A DNA stretch of 64,000 bases from Rhizobium sp. Leaf306 (GTDB taxonomy: Bacteria > Pseudomonadota > Alphaproteobacteria > Rhizobiales > Rhizobiaceae): positions 702,970 to 766,969 of the forward strand of contig NZ_LMNX01000001.1 in the NCBI RefSeq assembly GCF_001423425.1, written 5' to 3'. The position numbers and the translations under genes are program-made. Below the pieces are notes generated by a model. That model made no database searches. It was given only the letters and a program-made list of their open reading frames with translations, and was not told the DNA's origin. Shown here in pieces: positions 21,401 to 29,311 of this stretch. The number at the start of each line of letters is the position of its first letter. The stretch's first letter is position 1.

Positions 21401-21702
21401 TTTCCGCCCCGGCTTTTGCCAAGCGTCAGCAGCCGGGTGAGCCTGGAATAGGCGAGCCGGTCCGTCGGGTAGACGAGCAGCGACATGCCATCCGTGAGGT
21501 CGAGATGGCAGCCGACCACCAGGCGCACCCCGGTTGTCTTAGCCGCCTCCCAGGCCCGGACAATGCCGGCAAGCGAGTTGCGGTCGACGACACCAAGGGC
21601 GTCGATGCCCAGTGCGGCGGCCGTGGCAAACAGTTCTTCCGCGGAGCTTGCACCGCGCAGGAACGAGAAATGCGTGGTCACCTGGAGTTCGGCATAGCGC
21701 AT
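18442..21702 (-). CDS. dnaE2: Error-prone DNA polymerase DnaE2 (ImuC)
   Basis: 1086 residues, the normal DnaE2 length. The PHP domain starts at once ([20 protein letters not shown]). The C-family polymerase palm carries the catalytic aspartates in [14 protein letters not shown], and [13 protein letters not shown] is the fingers/palm signature; an OB-fold lies near the C-terminus (about 960-1040). With ImuA and ImuB it forms the SOS mutasome that copies past DNA lesions and causes damage-induced mutations. It is the last gene of imuA-imuB-dnaE2, starting 10 bases after the imuB stop with GGTGAGG as ribosome site. Confidence 0.96.
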   Translation of the reverse strand: MRYAELQVTTHFSFLRGASSAEELFATAAALGIDALGVVDRNSLAGIVRAWEAAKTTGVRLVVGCHLDLTDGMSLLVYPTDRLAYSRLTRLLTLGKSRGGKAKCVLDLADVEAYSEGLIAILIPDEADDIYAGQLRKVAAVFGDRAYVSLCLRRRPNDRLRLHDLSNMAQRHKVKTVVTNDVLFHEPGRRQLQDIVTCIRNRTTIDSVGFDRERHADRFLKAPEEMHRLFVDYPEALARSREIVERCRFDMSELQYQYPEEAIVPGLDAQQSLAKFAWEGAAARYPEGIPDKVRKAILHELDLIRKMNYAAYFLTVFSIVRFARSRNILCQGRGSAANSAVCYCLGITSINPETGDLLFERFVSMERNEPPDIDVDFEHNRREEVIQWIYETYGRSRSALCSTVTRYRTKGALRDVGKALGLPEDLIGQLTSGVWGWSKDGIGEKQLKENNMNASDYRLRLALDLASQLMGAPRHLGQHPGGFVLTQDRLDDLVPIEPAAMDDRQVVEWDKDDIDALKFMKVDVLALGMLSCMARSFELLAEYKNEAMGLADVPQEDPKTYAMIRKADTLGTFQIESRAQMAMLPRLKPRTFYDLVVQVAIVRPGPIQGDMVHPYLRRREGKEKVEYPTPELEAVLGKTLGVPLFQESAMKVAMVCAGFSAGEADQLRRAMATFKFTGGVSRFKEKLVNGMVKNGYSQDFAERTFSQLEGFGSYGFPESHAASFALIAYASSWMKCHHPDIFCAALLNSQPMGFYSVAQIVTDARNHGVEVRPVCVNRSRWDCTMEETGRPGRFAVRLGMRMVKGLPLNNAARIVLARVDQPFESADDMWRRSGVPTASLVKLAEADAFLPSLKLERRQALWDIKALRDEPLELWAAAAKREARVVAEMQEPDVSLKSMKEGREVVEDYSHTGLSLRSHPVSFLRPELKKKRIVTCAEAMGERDGRWLWTAGLVLVRQKPGSAKGVMFLTLEDETGVVNAVVWPSLFEKQRRIVMSASMMAIHGRIQREGEVVHLVAQRLFDFSGDLSSLGELGGDFPLPYGRGDGAKHGSGPDPRDNPKPVIPTRDIYIPDLHIDTLKVKSRNFH

Positions 21703-21712
21703 AGTTCAAGCC

Positions 21713-23227
21713 TCACCCGAAGATGCCGTGGAGGAACCATTTGTGTGACCCCGTGCCTGCATCGACGCCGTCGCCGGCGCGGAAGACCCACAGCCGATCG
21801 CCGTGCTCGTCCTCGACCACGAAGTAATCGCGCACCGCCTGCATTTCGCGCGGCCGGAGCCACCATTCGCCGAAGATGCGCTCGGGCCCATCGGCACGAA
21901 CGATGCGGCGGCGCTTGCCGCGCCAAGTGACGACGACTGGCGGCTGGTCGGGCAGGACAGCCATGGTTTCGATTTCTTCGGGATAAGCCAGCAGCCGTGA
22001 CGGCCGCGGCCACCTGGCTGCCCACTCGGCACCCGTCTCGACGGCCGTCGGTCCGATCCGCCGGAGAGATCGTTCCGGAACGTCGGAGGCCACCGGCGTG
22101 ATGCGGTAAAGGCGCTGGCCCCGGTTGCCGAGAATATCGACAAGCGGCGTCACATCCACCACCGCCTCTTCTACCAGCGCGTTTGCGACCTGCTTTATTT
22201 CCAGCGGCTCGGCCATGACCGCCACCAGCACCATCCGCTCGATGCCGAAGCCCGGGTCGATCTTTTCGATACGGTCACAGAGAAGCTTTGTCAGGCGGGC
22301 AGGATCACGCACGGGCTTGGCAAGTCCTGCTCGAAGACACTGGCATGTGTTGTCGACGCGATGGATGATCAGATCGGAGCGCCGGACGCCCAGCCCCCGC
22401 TCCTCCAGCTTTGCCGTCAGTTGCGCCACCAGCCGGCGGACGTATTTTGCAATCGTATCGGGCGCACCGATGGGCTCCTGGAAATTGCGCGCCACCTCGA
22501 CCAGATCCGGCGTGCGCAACGGATCGATGGGTTCTGCAAGACGGCCGAAGAGCTGATCGAGACGGCGTCCGACCTCCGGACCAAATCGCAGTGTCAACGG
22601 CGCACGCGGCAGTGCCGACAGCTCTCCTACCGTGTCGATACCCAGGATGCGCAATGCCTGGATCGTATCTGCCGCAAGCCGCAGACAGTGGATTGGAAGT
22701 CCGATCACGGCCTTGGTGACATCACCGCGCGGCACCACCGTCGTTTCGTTCGTCGTCAGTCGCGCCAGTGCATGCGCCGCGCCCCAGGTATCGGCGACAG
22801 CGGCACGTGCCGTCAGGCCCTTGCCGCGGAGACCGTTGACAACGCCGGAGATCAGCAGCTCTTCACCACCCTGAAGGTGATCGGCACCTTCGGTATCCAT
22901 GACGATGCCATCCGTTCCATCCACGGCAACGACGGGGCTGTATTGACGAAGCGCCCATAGCGCCAGGCGCTCGACGGCTGCGGCGTCGGCAACCGGATCG
23001 GCGTCCACCATATGAAGGTTGCCAATCATCGCCTGTGCCTTGCTGGCAGCCATGCCGACTTTGAGGCCCAGCTTGCGGGCAGCCGTATCGGCTGCCGATA
23101 TCCAGCGTTTCGAGCCGCTGCGCGAGATCACGACCAGCGGCTGGTCAACCGACACGGCTTCCTCGCCATGTCGACGTATCCGATCCGTTGCTAGATAGGG
23201 GAAGTAAACAGACACGACCCTCGGCAT
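21713..23227 (-). CDS. imuB: ImuB, Y-family-like DNA polymerase subunit of the mutasome
   Basis: 504 residues. The N-terminus MPRVVSVYFPYLATDRIRR is the typical ImuB start. The Y-family fold is present, but the acidic catalytic residues usual in active Y polymerases are not evident (VYFPYLA in place of a D-containing motif; AVDGTDGIVMD lacks the SxDE motif), as known for ImuB, which serves as a clamp-binding adaptor for DnaE2. The conserved C-terminal region WWLRPREMQAVRDYFVVED is present. Its first 83 bases overlap the end of imuA in a different frame, so the two are tightly coupled. Confidence 0.93.
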   Translation of the reverse strand: MPRVVSVYFPYLATDRIRRHGEEAVSVDQPLVVISRSGSKRWISAADTAARKLGLKVGMAASKAQAMIGNLHMVDADPVADAAAVERLALWALRQYSPVVAVDGTDGIVMDTEGADHLQGGEELLISGVVNGLRGKGLTARAAVADTWGAAHALARLTTNETTVVPRGDVTKAVIGLPIHCLRLAADTIQALRILGIDTVGELSALPRAPLTLRFGPEVGRRLDQLFGRLAEPIDPLRTPDLVEVARNFQEPIGAPDTIAKYVRRLVAQLTAKLEERGLGVRRSDLIIHRVDNTCQCLRAGLAKPVRDPARLTKLLCDRIEKIDPGFGIERMVLVAVMAEPLEIKQVANALVEEAVVDVTPLVDILGNRGQRLYRITPVASDVPERSLRRIGPTAVETGAEWAARWPRPSRLLAYPEEIETMAVLPDQPPVVVTWRGKRRRIVRADGPERIFGEWWLRPREMQAVRDYFVVEDEHGDRLWVFRAGDGVDAGTGSHKWFLHGIFG

Positions 23228-23903
23228 CGCAGGCTCCTAACTCAAACTCGGCACATTGCCCCGCCTTTATCCGCATCAATTCCGCCAGCCACCTCGCCCG
23301 TCCCACGCCGGCGACAGGAAGCGGCTCGGACGGCAGGGTGCTGATCCTCCAGCGTGTTGTGGACGCTGTCGGCTGACCGTAGTCGGAGGCCTCCGTCTGC
23401 CGTCGCCAGCGCCGGACGACCAGGCCGAGCGTCCCCGTCTTCTCGGCAGCCAGTTGAAGACGCCGCGACGCGGTCATCGGCAGCCTCACCAGTTCCCCGA
23501 CGACGGCCGCCAATCCCCCGAAGGACAGCCCCTCTTCCATCGAGGCAAGCACGTCCTCCTCCTTATCGGCTTCGCAATAGATGACGCGATCGGGGTGAAG
23601 CCCGGCCTGCGACAGCGCCGGCGCAAAGAGATCCGGCCGGGTCAGGCACCAAAGAACCTTTCCCTTGGCTCGCGCCGCAATACCTGCCGCAAACAGGGCG
23701 GCCGCGGCACCGTCGATTGTACCCGCCCCGCCACCTGCAATTTCATGCAATGCGCCATAGGCAAGCCCCCCGCCCGGCAATCGCTCGTCGACGTCAGGCA
23801 CCCCGAAGGGCAGCACAAGCGCCTTGCGCGACACGCTGCCTTCCAGATGCGCAATCCGGTCTCTCAGTTCCTCGACAAGCCTTGAGGCAGGGGCATGCGA
23901 CAT
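23145..23903 (-). CDS. imuA: ImuA, RecA-like mutasome accessory protein
   Basis: 252 residues. The segment PFGVPDVDERLPGGGLAYGALHEI is the conserved ImuA/SulA-like start of a RecA-fold domain; no canonical Walker A lysine is visible, as usual for this family. ImuA is required with ImuB and DnaE2 for damage-induced mutagenesis. The ATG at 23903 has GAGGAGGG nine bases upstream. It is the first gene of the operon, and a GAAC-N7-GAAC box lies 61 bases upstream, so LexA repression and SOS induction are expected. Confidence 0.92.
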   Translation of the reverse strand: MSHAPASRLVEELRDRIAHLEGSVSRKALVLPFGVPDVDERLPGGGLAYGALHEIAGGGAGTIDGAAAALFAAGIAARAKGKVLWCLTRPDLFAPALSQAGLHPDRVIYCEADKEEDVLASMEEGLSFGGLAAVVGELVRLPMTASRRLQLAAEKTGTLGLVVRRWRRQTEASDYGQPTASTTRWRISTLPSEPLPVAGVGRARWLAELMRIKAGQCAEFELGACDAEGRVCLLPLSSNGSDTSTWRGSRVG

Positions 23904-23964
23904 CGTTCACGGCCCTCCTCAAGGTTCGCGTTGCACAGGACTTCATGTCCCAAAGAATGTTGGT

Positions 23965-23979
23965 GTTCTGTTTCTGTTC
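23965..23979 (-). promoter_or_regulatory. LexA-binding SOS box upstream of imuA
   Basis: The plus strand reads GTTCTGTTTCTGTTC; on the coding strand this is GAAC-N7-GAAC, the direct-repeat SOS box known from alphaproteobacteria. It sits 61 bases before the imuA start, with no other gene between. The match to the eight defined bases is perfect. Confidence 0.85.
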
Positions 23980-24148
23980 CGCCGCGACAGAAGAGTCAAG
24001 CGGGGTCAGAACGGGATAACTCTCGGCATTTTAGCGCCGGTGAAGATTCATCGTTCTGAATCAGCTTTGTAGGCGGCTTGAGAGGCTCGATGGAGTGCTT
24101 GAGATTTTTTGCATGTTCTTGATCTTAGCTGGGGCGACACGAAAACCG

Positions 24149-24167
24149 TGAGAACTTTCCGTTCTCA
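24149..24167. repeat. Perfect inverted repeat, possible operator or hairpin
   Basis: TGAGAAC and GTTCTCA arms are separated by TTTCC. The arms are perfect complements. Size and spacing fit a dimeric repressor site as well as a small hairpin; no T-tract follows, so it is not a standard terminator. Confidence 0.6.
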
Positions 24168-24220
24168 AATCGCCAATCTGCATATCAAGAATGTAACAGA
24201 GTGGCTCGGCGATGTGTGGC

Positions 24221-24306
24221 AGAGCCAAAGGGGATGAACACTCGCGCTCATGCGGGACTATGGCCGTCTGCGGCCATCCGCCCACGAGCCGCCGCCCTTT
24301 GGCTCT
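24221..24306. repeat. 12-bp inverted repeat enclosing a hairpin; candidate structured RNA
   Basis: AGAGCCAAAGGG (24221-24232) is perfectly complementary to CCCTTTGGCTCT (24295-24306). The 62 bases between include a second perfect hairpin, TGGCCG-TCTG-CGGCCA (24261-24276), and a weak ATGA/TCAT pairing. On RNA this would fold as a closed multibranch element. No promoter or T-rich terminator is obvious on either strand, so strand and transcription are unknown. Confidence 0.5.
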
Positions 24307-24510
24307 TTCCCATTCCCGCAGACACCAAGGAGCACAACGCTACCATCTGTGCCATCGCCGAGGAACTCGACGTTGGATTTGCAGGCGTTCAATGTCAGAC
24401 GTTTTGTATAGGAGACCAGTGAAGGCTTGCCGCATCAGGTGGCGTCTTCTCCACTGCGAGAGAATGCGGGAGGCGGGCAAGGTTGCCCGTCGCCCGCCGT
24501 GCCGCCGTCC

Positions 24511-24801
24511 TCAGTGGATCGCGGTGCTGACGATCCGGTAGGGGTGTTCAGCTTCATATTCGACCATGATCTGGGCGGCCTGTTCGAGAACCTGTTCGGC
24601 TTCCTCGACGTGATCGCGTGCAAGCTGATCGGCGTTGATGAAGATCGCTTCGGCCATGTTGCCGGAGATCGCAGCGAACTGGCGGTTACCTTCGACCAGG
24701 GCTTCTCTGGCAGCGCCTTCAAGCGCGTGCGCCATGGTGATCAGCGCGTCTTCGCGCTCCTCGATCGTCAGGTCCCGGATTGTCTTTGTCATCTGCTGCA
24801 T
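24511..24801 (-). CDS. Small hypothetical protein, Ala/Glu-rich helical
   Basis: 96 residues from the ATG at 24801; GTG at 24813 and ATG at 24792 are alternatives, and an AAGGTGG upstream best fits 24801. The sequence is mostly helical and acidic (REDALITMAHALEGAAREALVEGN; DHVEEAEQVLEQAAQIMVEYEAEHP) with no membrane span or signal. I do not recognise a family. It follows the MFS transporter start region in the opposite sense of position, ending the minus-strand series MFS then this gene, with about 95 bases between them. Confidence 0.6.
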   Translation of the reverse strand: MQQMTKTIRDLTIEEREDALITMAHALEGAAREALVEGNRQFAAISGNMAEAIFINADQLARDHVEEAEQVLEQAAQIMVEYEAEHPYRIVSTAIH

Positions 24802-24895
24802 CGTGCCACCCACCTTAATAGTCGTTGTGACGATATCGGTCCCGATAGGGCCCCGTTCACAGCGAAATGGGCATGTTGGCGCCAGATTTCAAGGT

Positions 24896-26362
24896 TCAGG
24901 CCGGCGCGGGCTCGTCCTTGTGGACGGCATCGCGGGGCACGAACAGGCAAGCGGGCACGATCAGGACGGCAAACAGGAGCATGGTCAGGAAGGTCGCGTG
25001 CAGGCCGTCCTGCAGCGCAAGGCGAACCGCTTCGGCATCGCCACTCACGAGACCGGTTCCGTTCAGGAGAGCACGCAGCTGGTCGGTCGTGATCGCCTGT
25101 CCGCTGGTCGTATGGACAAGGCCCCAGCTCAGAACCGCCCCGAGAATCGCCGCGCCCAGCGTGCTGCCGAGGTTGCGGGAAAACACGTTCGACGCCGTGG
25201 CACTGCCGCGTTGCGAGGCCGCGACGCTTCCCTGGGTGAGGATCAGTGCGCCGATATTGAGAAGGCCCATGCCGAAGCCCATGACGAGCGAGCCGGCACC
25301 CGCAAGCACCGCCGAACTGGATGGCGTCAGCAGGGTCAGGAGGAAGGTTCCCACGGGGACGAACACGGCGCCCACCAGCATGATCGGCCGCAGCCCGAAC
25401 CGGGTGAAGTTCCGCGAAGCGATCGTTGCGCCGCACGGCCATCCCAAGAGAAGCATGGTCAGTGCAAAGCCCGCCACCAGCGGCGACTGGTTGAGCACGG
25501 TCTGCACATACATGGGCAGGAAGGTGGTGAGCCCCATGATCGCCATGGAGGCGAAGAAGACAGAGATGTTGGCGGCCGCAATCGGTCGGTAGAGCCAGAG
25601 ATCCGGCGCGACCATCGGTTCTTCGACGCGGCGCTCCTGCCAGATGAACAGCGCAAGCGACACGGCGAACAGGACGAAGGAGACGATCGCGGACGTCGAC
25701 AATCCGGTCTCGGAGACCGTGAGGCCAATCATCAGCGCCGAGATGGAGACGGCAAACAGCACGGCGCCCAGGATATCGATCGAGACCGTCCGGGTGTGCT
25801 TTTCCTCGTGGTAGAACAGGATGAACGCTGCGGCAGCGGCGAGACCTACCGGCACGTTGATCCAGAAGATCCAGGCCCAAGGCAGGTTATGGATGATGAC
25901 GCTGCCGAGCAGCGGGCCAACCACGGCCGAGAGCGCCCAGACGCTGGCCAGATAGCCCTGAACCTTTCCACGCTGGCTGCCCGGAAAGAGATCGGCCACC
26001 ACCGTCATGGCGACAGGCTGAATGGCGCCAGCGCCGATGCCCTGGAGCAGTCTGAAGGCAATCATGGACGGCATCGACCAGGCAAATCCGCAGAGGATGG
26101 AGGCGACCAGGAAGACGGCGATGCCAGCCAGCACGATCGGCTTTCGCCCGTAGATATCGGAAAGCTTGCCGAAGACGACGGTCAGCGCGGTCTGCGACAG
26201 GAGGAAAGCGGAAAACACCCAGCTGTAGAGATTGAGCTGCCCGAGCTGGGCTGCGATCTGCGGCATGGCGGTGGAGACGATGGTCGCTTCGATGGCGATC
26301 ATCGCCATGCTTGCCATGATCGCGGCTACGACGAGCCCGCGATGTGAGACTTTTTCAGACAT
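24896..26362 (-). CDS. MFS transporter, DHA2 (EmrB/QacA-like) multidrug efflux
   Basis: 488 residues with about 14 hydrophobic segments. The first helix contains AIEATIVSTAMPQIA, the loop 2-3 motif is GKLSDIYGRKPIV, and helix 5 has the antiporter motif VVGPLLGSVI. These mark a proton-driven efflux pump of the 14-span family; the exported compound is unknown. It is distinct from the other DHA2 pump at 10.6-12.0 kb. It diverges from the DadA-like gene across 286 bases that contain an FNR/FixK-type box, so either gene could respond to it. Confidence 0.9.
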   Translation of the reverse strand: MSEKVSHRGLVVAAIMASMAMIAIEATIVSTAMPQIAAQLGQLNLYSWVFSAFLLSQTALTVVFGKLSDIYGRKPIVLAGIAVFLVASILCGFAWSMPSMIAFRLLQGIGAGAIQPVAMTVVADLFPGSQRGKVQGYLASVWALSAVVGPLLGSVIIHNLPWAWIFWINVPVGLAAAAAFILFYHEEKHTRTVSIDILGAVLFAVSISALMIGLTVSETGLSTSAIVSFVLFAVSLALFIWQERRVEEPMVAPDLWLYRPIAAANISVFFASMAIMGLTTFLPMYVQTVLNQSPLVAGFALTMLLLGWPCGATIASRNFTRFGLRPIMLVGAVFVPVGTFLLTLLTPSSSAVLAGAGSLVMGFGMGLLNIGALILTQGSVAASQRGSATASNVFSRNLGSTLGAAILGAVLSWGLVHTTSGQAITTDQLRALLNGTGLVSGDAEAVRLALQDGLHATFLTMLLFAVLIVPACLFVPRDAVHKDEPAPA

Positions 26363-26516
26363 GAATGAATCCGAAGCCCTGACGGAGGGCGCGACAAGAG
26401 AGAAATTCGGCGGTCGCGGCAGGATATTGCGTCTGCAAAGCGTGCATCTGCAAGTTCTGGTGGCCGTCAGTGCGTCATCGACTTAGGAGCGCAAACTTGG
26501 TTGCGTCAAGCTATAT

Positions 26517-26530
26517 TTGATTTAGATCAA
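26517..26530. promoter_or_regulatory. FNR/FixK/Anr-type box
   Basis: TTGATTTAGATCAA is a perfect TTGAT-N4-ATCAA palindrome. It lies 118 bases upstream of the DadA-like start and 154 bases upstream of the divergent MFS start. If bound at the usual -41.5, the rightward transcript would begin near 26565. Such sites are bound by FNR/FixK-family oxygen-responsive regulators in rhizobia. Consensus match only. Confidence 0.65.
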
Positions 26531-26648
26531 GTTCCACAAGCGCTCCTCACCCCTTGGATATCCAGGCGGCCGCTGCAATTTTCATTTGCGCTGCGCCTAA
26601 CCCGGCGTCATGGTGACCTGCTCAGTTATCTCATATGGATTCAATATC

Positions 26649-27896
26649 ATGGCAGCGGATGTGATCGTTCTCGGCGCCGGCATCATCGGTGTTTCGACGG
26701 CTCTGCAATTGGCGCGACGGGGAAAATCGGTCGCCCTGGTGGACCGCAGGGAGCCCGGGATGGAAACCTCCTACGGCAATGCCGGCCTGATCCAGCGCGA
26801 GGGCGTTGTCCCCTACAGCTTTCCCCAGCAGTTCGCCCAGATCCTGCGCTATGCCAGGAACAACCGCATCGACGCGCATTTTCACTGGAGCGCGATGCCG
26901 TCGGTCTCCTCGTTTCTGGCAAAATACTGGTGGCATTCCAATGTGCCGAGGCATGAGCTGATCGCCCGCGCCTATGCGCCGCTGATCGAGCATTCGATCG
27001 CCACCCATGACGAACTGATCCGCGAGGCGGGCGCCGAGGATCTGATTGCCAAGAACGGCTGGCAGGAAGTGTTCCGCTCGCAGGCCAAGCTCGACGAGAC
27101 GGTGCGCGAAGCCGACCGACTGAAGCGCGAATACGACCTTTCCTTCAAGGTTCTGACGCCTGCGGAACTTGCGGTTGCGGAACCCAATCTCTCCGACGAT
27201 TTCATCGGCGCGCTGAAATGGGAAGACCCGTGGGCGGTCAAGGATCCGCTCGCGCTGACGCGTGCCTATGTGGCGCTGTTCGAAAAGCTTGGCGGTCGGG
27301 TGCTGACGGGTGACGCAAAGAGCCTTTCGAAGACCGCGACCGGCTGGCGCATCATTGCCGGCGAAGGCGTGGTCGAGGCGAAGGATGTCGTCGTCGCACT
27401 TGGTCCGTGGTCGGACACGGTGACCAAGCCGCTCGGCTACAATTTCCTCGTCGGCGTCAAGCGCGGCTACCACATGCATTATGCGCCAAAGGGCAATGCG
27501 AAACTCAACGGCTGGACGATGGATGCAGAGCGCGGCTATTTCCTGGCCCCGATGAACCAGGGGATCCGGCTGACGACCGGTGCCGAATTTGCGCGCCGCG
27601 ATGCGCCGAAGACACCGGTTCAGCTTGCCCGCGCCGAAGCGGTCGCCCGTGAGATCTTTCCGCTTGGCGAGCGGCTGGACAAGGAGCCCTGGATGGGCGC
27701 CCGCCCCTGCACGCCGGATATGATGCCTGTCATCGGCAAGGCGCCGCGTCACGACGGATTGTGGTTCGCCTTCGGCCATGCGCATCACGGCCTGACGCTC
27801 GGTCCGGTCACGGGTCAGGTCATCGCGGAAGCGATGATGGGCGAAAAGACCCGGATCGACATATCCGCTTACAGGCCGGAGCGGTTTAACGTCTGA
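26649..27896 (+). CDS. DadA-like FAD-dependent D-amino-acid dehydrogenase
   Basis: 415 residues from the ATG at 26649; an in-frame ATG at 26610 is possible but the Rossmann fold begins right after 26649. The dinucleotide-binding motif VLGAGIIGVSTALQLARRG (residues 7-25) binds FAD, and ETSYGNAGLIQ and GWTMDAERGYFLAP follow, as in DAO/DadA-type enzymes. The C-terminal ARPCTPDMMPVIG and GHAHHGLTLGP are family signatures. It oxidatively deaminates an amino acid or amine; the exact substrate is unknown. It leads a plus-strand run with the ligase and oxidase genes. Confidence 0.85.
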   Translation: MAADVIVLGAGIIGVSTALQLARRGKSVALVDRREPGMETSYGNAGLIQREGVVPYSFPQQFAQILRYARNNRIDAHFHWSAMPSVSSFLAKYWWHSNVPRHELIARAYAPLIEHSIATHDELIREAGAEDLIAKNGWQEVFRSQAKLDETVREADRLKREYDLSFKVLTPAELAVAEPNLSDDFIGALKWEDPWAVKDPLALTRAYVALFEKLGGRVLTGDAKSLSKTATGWRIIAGEGVVEAKDVVVALGPWSDTVTKPLGYNFLVGVKRGYHMHYAPKGNAKLNGWTMDAERGYFLAPMNQGIRLTTGAEFARRDAPKTPVQLARAEAVAREIFPLGERLDKEPWMGARPCTPDMMPVIGKAPRHDGLWFAFGHAHHGLTLGPVTGQVIAEAMMGEKTRIDISAYRPERFNV

Positions 27897-27951
27897 CCCT
27901 CTTCTTCATTTGGTCTAGCGGCAGGAGAAAGTCTGGGCTACCGGTGTTTTC

Positions 27952-29310
27952 ATGGATACGATCGATACAGCCCGGACCTTTCTCGATGACAATCCCGATA
28001 TCGAGGTTCTCGAAGCCTTCGTGATCGACGTCAACGGCGTGCCGCGGGGCAAGTGGATCCCGCGCGAACGAGCGCTCGACGTGCTTTCGAAGGGCATGGC
28101 GATGCCGCGCTCGGTCTACGCGCTCGACGTCTGGGGACGCGACGTCAATGCCGCGGGCCTTGCGGAGGGCACCGGTGATCCGGATGGCATCTGCTTTCCC
28201 ATCGCCGACACACTGTCGCGCGTGACATGGCTGAAGCGGCCAACGGCGCAGGTTCTACTGGGCATGAACGAGCAGGACGGGACCGGATTTTACGGCGATC
28301 CGCGCCAGGTTCTGGCGAATGTTCTCAAAGGTTTCGAGCGGATCGGCCTGACGCCGGTCGTGGCGACGGAGCTGGAATTCTACCTGATCGACCCGATCCG
28401 GTCGGCGATCGACCCGGTGCGGCCACCGAATTCACGCGAGGGCCGCTGGCATACGGGCCAGACACAGGTGCTCTCGATTTCCGAGCTGCAGGATTTCGAG
28501 AATGTCTTCCACGGCATCGCCTCTGCAGCGAGGGCGCAAGGGATACCGGCCGATACGACACTGCGGGAAAACGGCCCGGGCCAGTATGAGATCAACCTCA
28601 ACCACGTGCCAGACGCGCTGAAGGCTGCCGATTATGCGGTGCTCCTCAAGCGGATCGTCAAGGGCGTGGCGCGCGCCAACGATCTCGACGCGACGTTCAT
28701 GGCAAAGCCCTATGGCACGCAGGCCGGAAGCGGCATGCATGTGCATTTCTCGCTGATCGATAGCGACGGCCGCAATGTCTATATGGGCGAGAACGGGCCG
28801 TCCGAGGCGCTGTTTCATTCGGTGGGCGGGCTTTTGGAAAACATGGGGGAAAGCATGGCGGTGTTTGCCCCGCATGCCAATTCCTACCGGCGTCTGCGCC
28901 CTTCCGAACATGCCCCGACCTATGCCTCCTGGGGCTTCGACAACCGCTCGGCCGCCGTGCGCGTCATCACCGCGTCGAGGCCGGCGACCCGCATCGAGCA
29001 CCGCGTTGCAGGTTCCGACACCAATCCCTATCTTGTGCTGGCGATGATCCTCAGTGCAGCCCTTGCCGGCATCAAGGAAAAGCGCAATCCGGGCGGGGCG
29101 ATTACCGGCGACGACCATGCGATCAGCCACGAACCGCTGCCGACCAACTGGGACTATGCGCTGCAGCAGTTTTCCCGCTCCACGTTCGCCTACGCGACCC
29201 TCGGGCCGAAATACCGGTCGCTCTACACGGCCTGCAAGCAGCAGGAGCTGTCGGAATTTTCTCTGCGGGTGACCGACGTCGAATACGACGCCTATATCAG
29301 GACGGTGTAA
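27952..29310 (+). CDS. Glutamine-synthetase-family ligase (gamma-glutamylputrescine synthetase-like)
   Basis: 452 residues of the GlnA-like PuuA/GlnT group, shorter than true type-I glutamine synthetase. The ATP-grasp-like catalytic residues occur in ATELEFYLID, ENGPGQYEINL, GSGMHVHFSL and NSYRRLRP. No adenylylation tyrosine loop is seen. PuuA-type enzymes glutamylate putrescine or other amines with ATP, making a substrate for the oxidase encoded next door. It begins 55 bases after the DadA-like stop and ends one base before the oxidase start, so it is surely in one operon. Confidence 0.88.
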   Translation: MDTIDTARTFLDDNPDIEVLEAFVIDVNGVPRGKWIPRERALDVLSKGMAMPRSVYALDVWGRDVNAAGLAEGTGDPDGICFPIADTLSRVTWLKRPTAQVLLGMNEQDGTGFYGDPRQVLANVLKGFERIGLTPVVATELEFYLIDPIRSAIDPVRPPNSREGRWHTGQTQVLSISELQDFENVFHGIASAARAQGIPADTTLRENGPGQYEINLNHVPDALKAADYAVLLKRIVKGVARANDLDATFMAKPYGTQAGSGMHVHFSLIDSDGRNVYMGENGPSEALFHSVGGLLENMGESMAVFAPHANSYRRLRPSEHAPTYASWGFDNRSAAVRVITASRPATRIEHRVAGSDTNPYLVLAMILSAALAGIKEKRNPGGAITGDDHAISHEPLPTNWDYALQQFSRSTFAYATLGPKYRSLYTACKQQELSEFSLRVTDVEYDAYIRTV

Positions 29311-29311
29311 G

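Larger units (their letters stand above)
23980..24510. other. Gene-poor stretch with two inverted repeats
   Basis: 531 bases between the SOS box and a small gene. No open frame in either strand shows a recognisable protein. The stretch contains a 7-bp-arm palindrome (24149-24167) and a 12-bp-arm inverted repeat enclosing a smaller hairpin (24221-24306), listed separately. No transposase remnant was recognised. Confidence 0.6.

Noticed and set aside
24635..26347. Open frame of 570 codons opposite the second MFS pump
   Set aside because: The product is a repetitive Arg/Asp/His-rich sequence with no membrane or enzyme features, and the MFS gene on the other strand is certain.
14835..26362. Possible integrated island with attachment repeats at tRNA-Gln
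   Set aside because: No second copy of the tRNA 3' end and no integrase were seen by eye; kept only as a low-interest suggestion.
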